Assembly: GCA_035560235.1 (NCBI GenBank)
Contig: DATMAG010000088.1
Span: 1-19,295, forward strand
Direction of reading: 5' to 3'
DNA: 19,295 nt
Source of the DNA: DASRDU01 sp035560235
Lineage (GTDB): Bacteria > Acidobacteriota > Blastocatellia > RBC074
Part shown: piece after piece, positions 16,618-19,295 of the stretch
How positions within the stretch are numbered: position 1 is the stretch's first letter
Layout of the letters: every line of letters begins with the position of its first letter
Notes under the pieces: generated by a model
The model's database searches: none
Seen by the model: only the letters and a program-made list of their open reading frames with translations
What the model was told of the DNA's origin: nothing
Program-made: the position numbers and the translations under genes

Positions 16618-17379
16618 ATGAGAGAGGGCAAACGCATTACGGTCATCATCCCCGCATTGAATGAAGCGCGTTCCATCGGGCAGGTCATCGCGGCGATTCC
16701 GCGCTGGGTGGATGACATTATCGTGGCGGACAACGGCTCGACGGACGGCACGGCGGAAGTCGCGCGCCAGCACGGCGCACGGGTCGTCACAGCGGCGCAA
16801 CGCGGATACGGCGCGGCTTGTCTCGCGGGCATAGCCGCGTTGCCACGCGAGGGCGCAACCGCAGATGATGTCGTCGTCTTTCTCGATGGTGATTACAGCG
16901 ATCACCCGGAAGAGATGCACCGGCTGACAGACCCGATTTTGCGCGGCGAGGCCGATCTCGTCGCCGGTTCGCGCACGCTGGGCGCATGCGAAGCCGGAGC
17001 ATTGACGCCCCAGCAACGTTTCGGCAACTGGCTGGCTTGCGCCTTGATCGGATTATTCTGGGGGCGGCGGTACAGCGACCTCGGCCCGTTTCGCGCCGTT
17101 CGTGCTGCGACCCTGGATGCTTTGCAGATGCGCGATACGGGTTATGGCTGGATGGTGGAAATGCAAATCAAGGCCACGCGCGCGGGCTGGCGCATCGCCG
17201 AAGTCCAGGTCAGTTATCGTTGCCGCATCGGTCGCTCGAAAATCTCCGGCACGGTCAAAGGCGTAATCGGCGCGGGCGCGAAAATTCTCTGGACGATTTT
17301 CCGTTACGCGCTGGTTCCGCCAACACCGCGCGCACGTTGCACAGAAACAAAATCACGCATGGTTTATTCGCGTTCCTGA
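16618..17379 (+). CDS. Glycosyltransferase family 2 (polyprenyl-phosphate type)
   Basis: This 253-aa GT-A enzyme transfers a sugar from a nucleotide donor, probably to a polyprenyl phosphate like dolichol-phosphate mannosyltransferases. Motifs are VIIPALNEA (9-17), ADNGSTDGT (37-45), the donor/metal site LDGDYSDH (89-96), and GSRTLG, then RYSDLGPFRAVRA and GYGWMVEMQIKA. No C-terminal membrane domain is present. The ATG at 16618 follows the GT87 TGA by one base, with AGGAG in the upstream ORF, so translation was coupled. An enzyme making a polyprenyl-phosphate sugar next to a GT87 that uses such donors fits one pathway. Because GT87 now stops 240 nt early, coupling may be reduced. Confidence 0.9.
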   Translation: MREGKRITVIIPALNEARSIGQVIAAIPRWVDDIIVADNGSTDGTAEVARQHGARVVTAAQRGYGAACLAGIAALPREGATADDVVVFLDGDYSDHPEEMHRLTDPILRGEADLVAGSRTLGACEAGALTPQQRFGNWLACALIGLFWGRRYSDLGPFRAVRAATLDALQMRDTGYGWMVEMQIKATRAGWRIAEVQVSYRCRIGRSKISGTVKGVIGAGAKILWTIFRYALVPPTPRARCTETKSRMVYSRS

Positions 17380-17408
17380 CGCGCTGATTCGCCCGGATAC
17401 GTCAGACG

Positions 17409-18176
17409 ATGGCTGTTTCCATCATCATTCCCACGCTCAACGAAGCCGCGCATCTGGCGGCCACGCTGGCGCGCACGCCCAGTGCCGCGCTGCGCGAAGT
17501 GATTGTCGTGGATGGCGGCAGCACGGATGGCACGGTGGAACTGGCGCTGGCGGCGGGAGCGCGCGTCCTGCTGACCAGGGCGAATCGTGCCTGCCAGATG
17601 AATACCGGCGCGCGCAATGCAACCGGCAACACACTGCTTTTCCTGCACGCCGACACGCTGTTGCCGCCGGATTATGCGGAACACATCGAACGCACTTTGA
17701 CGCAGCCGGACACGCTGGCTGGCGCGTTCCAGTTTCGGGTGGATGGGCCGCAACGCGGTTTGCGCTCCATCGAAATGATGACGAACTGGCGCGCGCGGGT
17801 CCTGCAAATGCCTTATGGAGATCAGGCCATTTTTATGCGCGCCGCCGTGTTTCATCGCGCAGGCGGTTTTCCGGCGCTGCCTTTTATGGAGGATTTTGAG
17901 CTGATGCGGCGTCTGCGGCGGCAGGGTCGCATCGGGATTGCCCCCGCAGCGGTCATCACTTCGGCGCGCCGCTGGCTGAAACTGGGCGTACTCAAAACGA
18001 CTTTGCTCAATCAAGCTATCATTACCGGCTACCTGCTGGGAGTCTCGCCGGCCCGTCTTGCCTGCTGGTACAAAGGGCGAAGACCAGCACAAATGGTCGC
18101 AACTGCCCCCCAGTGCAACAGGAAAGTTAGTGCGGAGCAGTTACCCGTATTGTGTTGCGACACCAGAAAAGAATGA
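17409..18176 (+). CDS. TIGR04283-like glycosyltransferase family 2
   Basis: This 255-aa GT-A glycosyltransferase matches the TIGR04283 group, named for arsenosugar biosynthesis although many members lie outside arsenic loci. Motifs are SIIIPTLNEA (4-13), VVDGGSTDGT (33-42), FLHADTLLP (78-86), MPYGDQAIFM (134-143), FMEDFELMRRLRRQG (159-173), TSARRW (184-189) and GVSPARLACWY near 211-221. The last 34 residues (GRRPAQMVATAP onward) go beyond the usual end and may be read-through into degraded sequence. No arsM or arsenic gene is nearby, so an arsenosugar role is not supported. It follows the other GT2 by 29 nt and is probably in the same operon. Confidence 0.88.
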   Translation: MAVSIIIPTLNEAAHLAATLARTPSAALREVIVVDGGSTDGTVELALAAGARVLLTRANRACQMNTGARNATGNTLLFLHADTLLPPDYAEHIERTLTQPDTLAGAFQFRVDGPQRGLRSIEMMTNWRARVLQMPYGDQAIFMRAAVFHRAGGFPALPFMEDFELMRRLRRQGRIGIAPAAVITSARRWLKLGVLKTTLLNQAIITGYLLGVSPARLACWYKGRRPAQMVATAPQCNRKVSAEQLPVLCCDTRKE

Positions 18177-18190
18177 AAATGGAGCGGTGG

Positions 18191-18216
18191 TGATGACGGC
18201 TTTGGTTATGTCATCA
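18191..18216. repeat. 7-bp stem hairpin after the glycosyltransferase operon
   Basis: TGATGAC at 18191-18197 is complementary to GTCATCA at 18210-18216, with a 12-nt loop. It begins 14 nt after the last glycosyltransferase stop. There is no U-tract directly after it, so termination is only possible, not shown. The rest of the 18177-18304 gap shows nothing else clear. Confidence 0.35.
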
Positions 18217-18304
18217 CAGCCTGACCAGGCTCCTGGCTGCCAGCGTTTTTCTGAGGTCATATTCGTCGGCACAAGAGCCATCGTCTGAAAAGGCGCGAGC
18301 GGAT

Positions 18305-18568
18305 ATGGATTGCCGAACCTTCCTCGATCTGCGGGATTCGTACTGGTGCGGCGAATTGCTGGTTGAGACGTACCATTCCATGCTGAGCCACACGGATGAT
18401 TGCCCGGCGTGCCGCTGCGAGCTGGCGGCCTGCGCTCATCTGCGCGCACGTTTGCGTCAGGCAGGCCTGCCGGACGGGCAGGCCGACAGGCAGGCAGACA
18501 GGCGAGTCCGGTATTTCAAGCGCGCTTACGCCACGCTTATAGCGGTTTTCAGGTGTGTGCGACCGTAA
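18305..18568 (+). pseudogene. zf-HC2 anti-sigma-like protein, truncated by repeats
   Basis: The N-terminal part (MDCRTFLDLRDSYWCGELLV, then HTDDCPACRCELAACAHLR) matches the zf-HC2 domain of anti-sigma factors. The zinc pattern HX3CX2C is present at His29, Cys33 and Cys36. After about residue 51 the frame runs into repeat-derived residues (GLPDGQADRQADRR) and then into the left inverted repeat (18536-18565), ending at 87 aa. No transmembrane segment follows, and no sigma factor gene is adjacent, although both are usual for this type. Either the gene was cut by repeat insertion or it is a short cytoplasmic regulator. Truncation is the better reading. Confidence 0.65.
18461..18503. repeat. Palindromic CAGGC repeat cluster inside the zf-HC2 frame
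   Basis: GCAGGCCTGC (18461-18470) is self-complementary. CCTGCC (18466-18471) pairs with GGCAGG (18477-18482), and the word GCCGACAGGCAGGC (18482-18495) is shared exactly with the GT87 insertion. CAGGCAGACAGG continues to 18502. Confidence 0.65.
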
Positions 18569-18609
18569 ACTGTTGATGGACACTGATTCACTCAGAGGTT
18601 GTTTGAAAA

Positions 18610-18653
18610 GATGCCACGAGCTTGTCTCGTGAAGGCTCACGCTGGAGCGCTAA
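18610..18653 (+). repeat. Hairpin repeat unit 1 (plus)
   Basis: A 44-nt unit starting GATGCCACGAGCTTG. It is identical to unit 2 except for one base in the stem's closing end. The stem CCACGAG/CTCGTGA has one terminal mismatch. Confidence 0.85.
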
Positions 18654-18675
18654 ACCGCAAGCGCCTTTGCAGCCT

Positions 18676-18720
18676 GGATGCCACGAGCTTGTCTCGTGGA
18701 GGCTCACGCTGGAGCGCTAA
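18676..18720 (+). repeat. Hairpin repeat unit 2 (plus)
   Basis: Stem CCACGAG pairs with CTCGTGG around CTTGT. The unit ends with GCTCACGCTGGAGCGCTAA. Its first 33 nt are an inverted match (31 of 33) to unit 3, so units 2 and 3 together can form a large cruciform with a 22-nt loop. Confidence 0.85.
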
Positions 18721-18730
18721 TAGCCAGAAA

Positions 18731-18763
18731 CGTGAAGCTCCACGAGACAAGCTCGTGGCATCC
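18731..18763 (-). repeat. Hairpin repeat unit 3 (minus)
   Basis: A 33-nt inverted copy beginning CGTGAAGCTCCACGAG. It is identical to unit 4 over all 33 positions. Confidence 0.85.
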
Positions 18764-18793
18764 GGGAAAGAAGAAACTTTTTGTAGCAAACCA

Positions 18794-18826
18794 CGTGAAG
18801 CTCCACGAGACAAGCTCGTGGCATCC
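18794..18826 (-). repeat. Hairpin repeat unit 4 (minus)
   Basis: A second inverted copy, identical to unit 3. It is separated from it by 30 nt of unrelated sequence, so the spacing is not CRISPR-like once the mixed orientation is considered. Confidence 0.85.
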
Positions 18827-18967
18827 GACAGCGCTTTTCAAAAAACCTTTCAGATGAACGCAGATCAAGTCTGAAACTCCGTCTGTGTTTATCTGTGCTG
18901 ATCCGTGTTCATCCGTGATCCTTTCCTTTCAGTGTCGGTCGCATACAACTGAAAATCGCTATAAGAG

Positions 18968-19117
18968 CTATCGTATCGTTCCGGTGCAGCCAGCCTTGTC
19001 GAACTGCTGGATGCGCAACGCGCCTGCAATGACACGAGGCAAAGTTCTAACGAGGCGCGGGCGGAATATGCCCGCAGTCTTTACCTGACAGATGCAACTG
19101 CTGGTCGCGCGCCCTGA
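18968..19117 (+). pseudogene. TolC-like outer-membrane efflux protein, C-terminal remnant
   Basis: Forty-nine codons in one frame read LSYRSGAASLVELLDAQRAC, then NDTRQSSNEARAEYARSLYL and TDATAGRAP before TGA. The YRxGAASLxELLDAQR and EARAEYxRSLY blocks are characteristic of the last helical hairpin of TolC/CusC-type efflux proteins. Full-length members are over 400 aa, so about 90 percent is missing. The frame hits a TAA just upstream, inside the right inverted repeat. This is a non-functional relic, and it gives the only clue that an RND-type efflux operon once lay here or was joined here. Confidence 0.8.
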
Positions 19118-19220
19118 ACAGGCCTGAGCGCGGCGCGAGAAGAGACCAATGGGCCTCCGTTGCGGACAGGTTCGACTTATGCGGATTGTGCGACTTCAAG
19201 CCTGACAAAATCGGTGAACA

Positions 19221-19253
19221 GGATGCCACGGCCTCGCGCCGTGGAGTGTCACG
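19221..19253 (+). repeat. Hairpin repeat unit 5 (plus), variant stem
   Basis: It keeps GGATGCCACG, CGTGGAG and TCACG at the same spacing as units 1-4. The inner stem is changed: CCACGGC (19226-19232) pairs with GCCGTGG (19238-19244) around CTCGC. Both sides of the stem changed together, so pairing is preserved. Confidence 0.75.
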
Positions 19254-19284
19254 TTGCCTGCTACTGTCGCCGCTGGCGCTGGCC

Positions 19285-19295
19285 GATGCCACGCG
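19285..19295 (+). repeat. Start of a sixth hairpin repeat, cut by the window edge
   Basis: GATGCCACGCG ends the window. It matches the first nine bases of the other units (GATGCCACG), so the repeat cluster probably continues. Apart from units 5 and 6, the 19118-19295 stretch shows nothing recognisable. Confidence 0.5.

Larger units (their letters stand above)
18536..18965. mobile_element. Candidate 430-bp block bounded by 30-bp inverted repeats
   Basis: The ends 18536-18565 (CTTATAGCGGTTTTC and onward) and 18936-18965 are inverted copies matching at 27 of 30 positions. Between them lie four hairpin repeat units in opposed pairs and an ATCCGTG-rich tail, with no coding capacity. The left end lies inside the broken zf-HC2 ORF, and the right end stops 2 nt before a TolC-like gene remnant. 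This resembles a non-autonomous element or a recombination product. No target-site duplication was confirmed. Confidence 0.45.

Noticed and set aside
17409..18176. Arsenosugar biosynthesis locus suggested by the TIGR04283 name
   Set aside because: No ArsM, arsenic resistance or radical SAM arsenosugar gene is present. The neighbours are polyprenyl-type glycosyltransferases.
18610..18826. CRISPR array
   Set aside because: There are only four units, in two orientations, with unequal spacers and a self-complementary core. No cas genes are present.

Overview
The window reads as a chromosomal segment of a free-living, GC-rich bacterium, most likely an acidobacterium of the Blastocatellia type. 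The lineage is inferred from gene content, not from a marker gene: twin-arginine Gfo/Idh/MocA oxidoreductases, an S58 peptidase, a Uma2 relic, a TPR protein with a carboxypeptidase-regulatory-like domain, and many palindromic intergenic repeats. No rRNA, tRNA or CRISPR array was seen.

Region 1 (1-13041) is mostly intact. It holds a frameshifted Uma2 relic, a Tat-exported Gfo/Idh/MocA oxidoreductase, a secreted DmpA-type peptidase, a small conserved-looking ORF, a DinG/XPD-type Fe-S helicase (minus strand), a secreted DinB-fold protein, the queE-queC pair for preQ0 synthesis, a secreted TPR protein with a good promoter and a strong terminator, a basic peptidoglycan-binding protein, a second Gfo/Idh/MocA oxidoreductase followed by a coiled-coil ORF, and a stand-alone Pnkp-type polynucleotide kinase domain (minus strand).

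Region 2 (about 13.1-18.2 kb) differs in character. Glutamine codons change from almost only CAG to a roughly even CAA/CAG mix, and several genes are broken. An SnoaL-like gene is coupled to a PPOX fragment. That fragment meets a sigma-54 activator fragment head to head at about 14428. Then comes a glycosyltransferase cluster: a GT87-type membrane enzyme with an in-frame amber codon, a GT2 enzyme one base downstream, and a TIGR04283-like GT2. The three probably build or transfer one lipid-linked or surface glycan.

Region 3 (18.2-19.3 kb) is a repeat-rich graveyard. A truncated zf-HC2 (anti-sigma-like) ORF and the last 49 codons of a TolC-like efflux protein flank a roughly 430-bp block. The block is bounded by 30-bp inverted repeats and filled with hairpin repeats in both orientations. 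A further repeat copy lies at 19221, and another starts at the window edge.

No complete new defence or biosynthetic system was found. The points most worth a second look are the repeat family with apparently compensatory stem changes, the coding-frame palindromic insertions, the amber-interrupted GT87 gene, the double-truncation junction with its codon-usage change, and the orphan Pnkp-like kinase.
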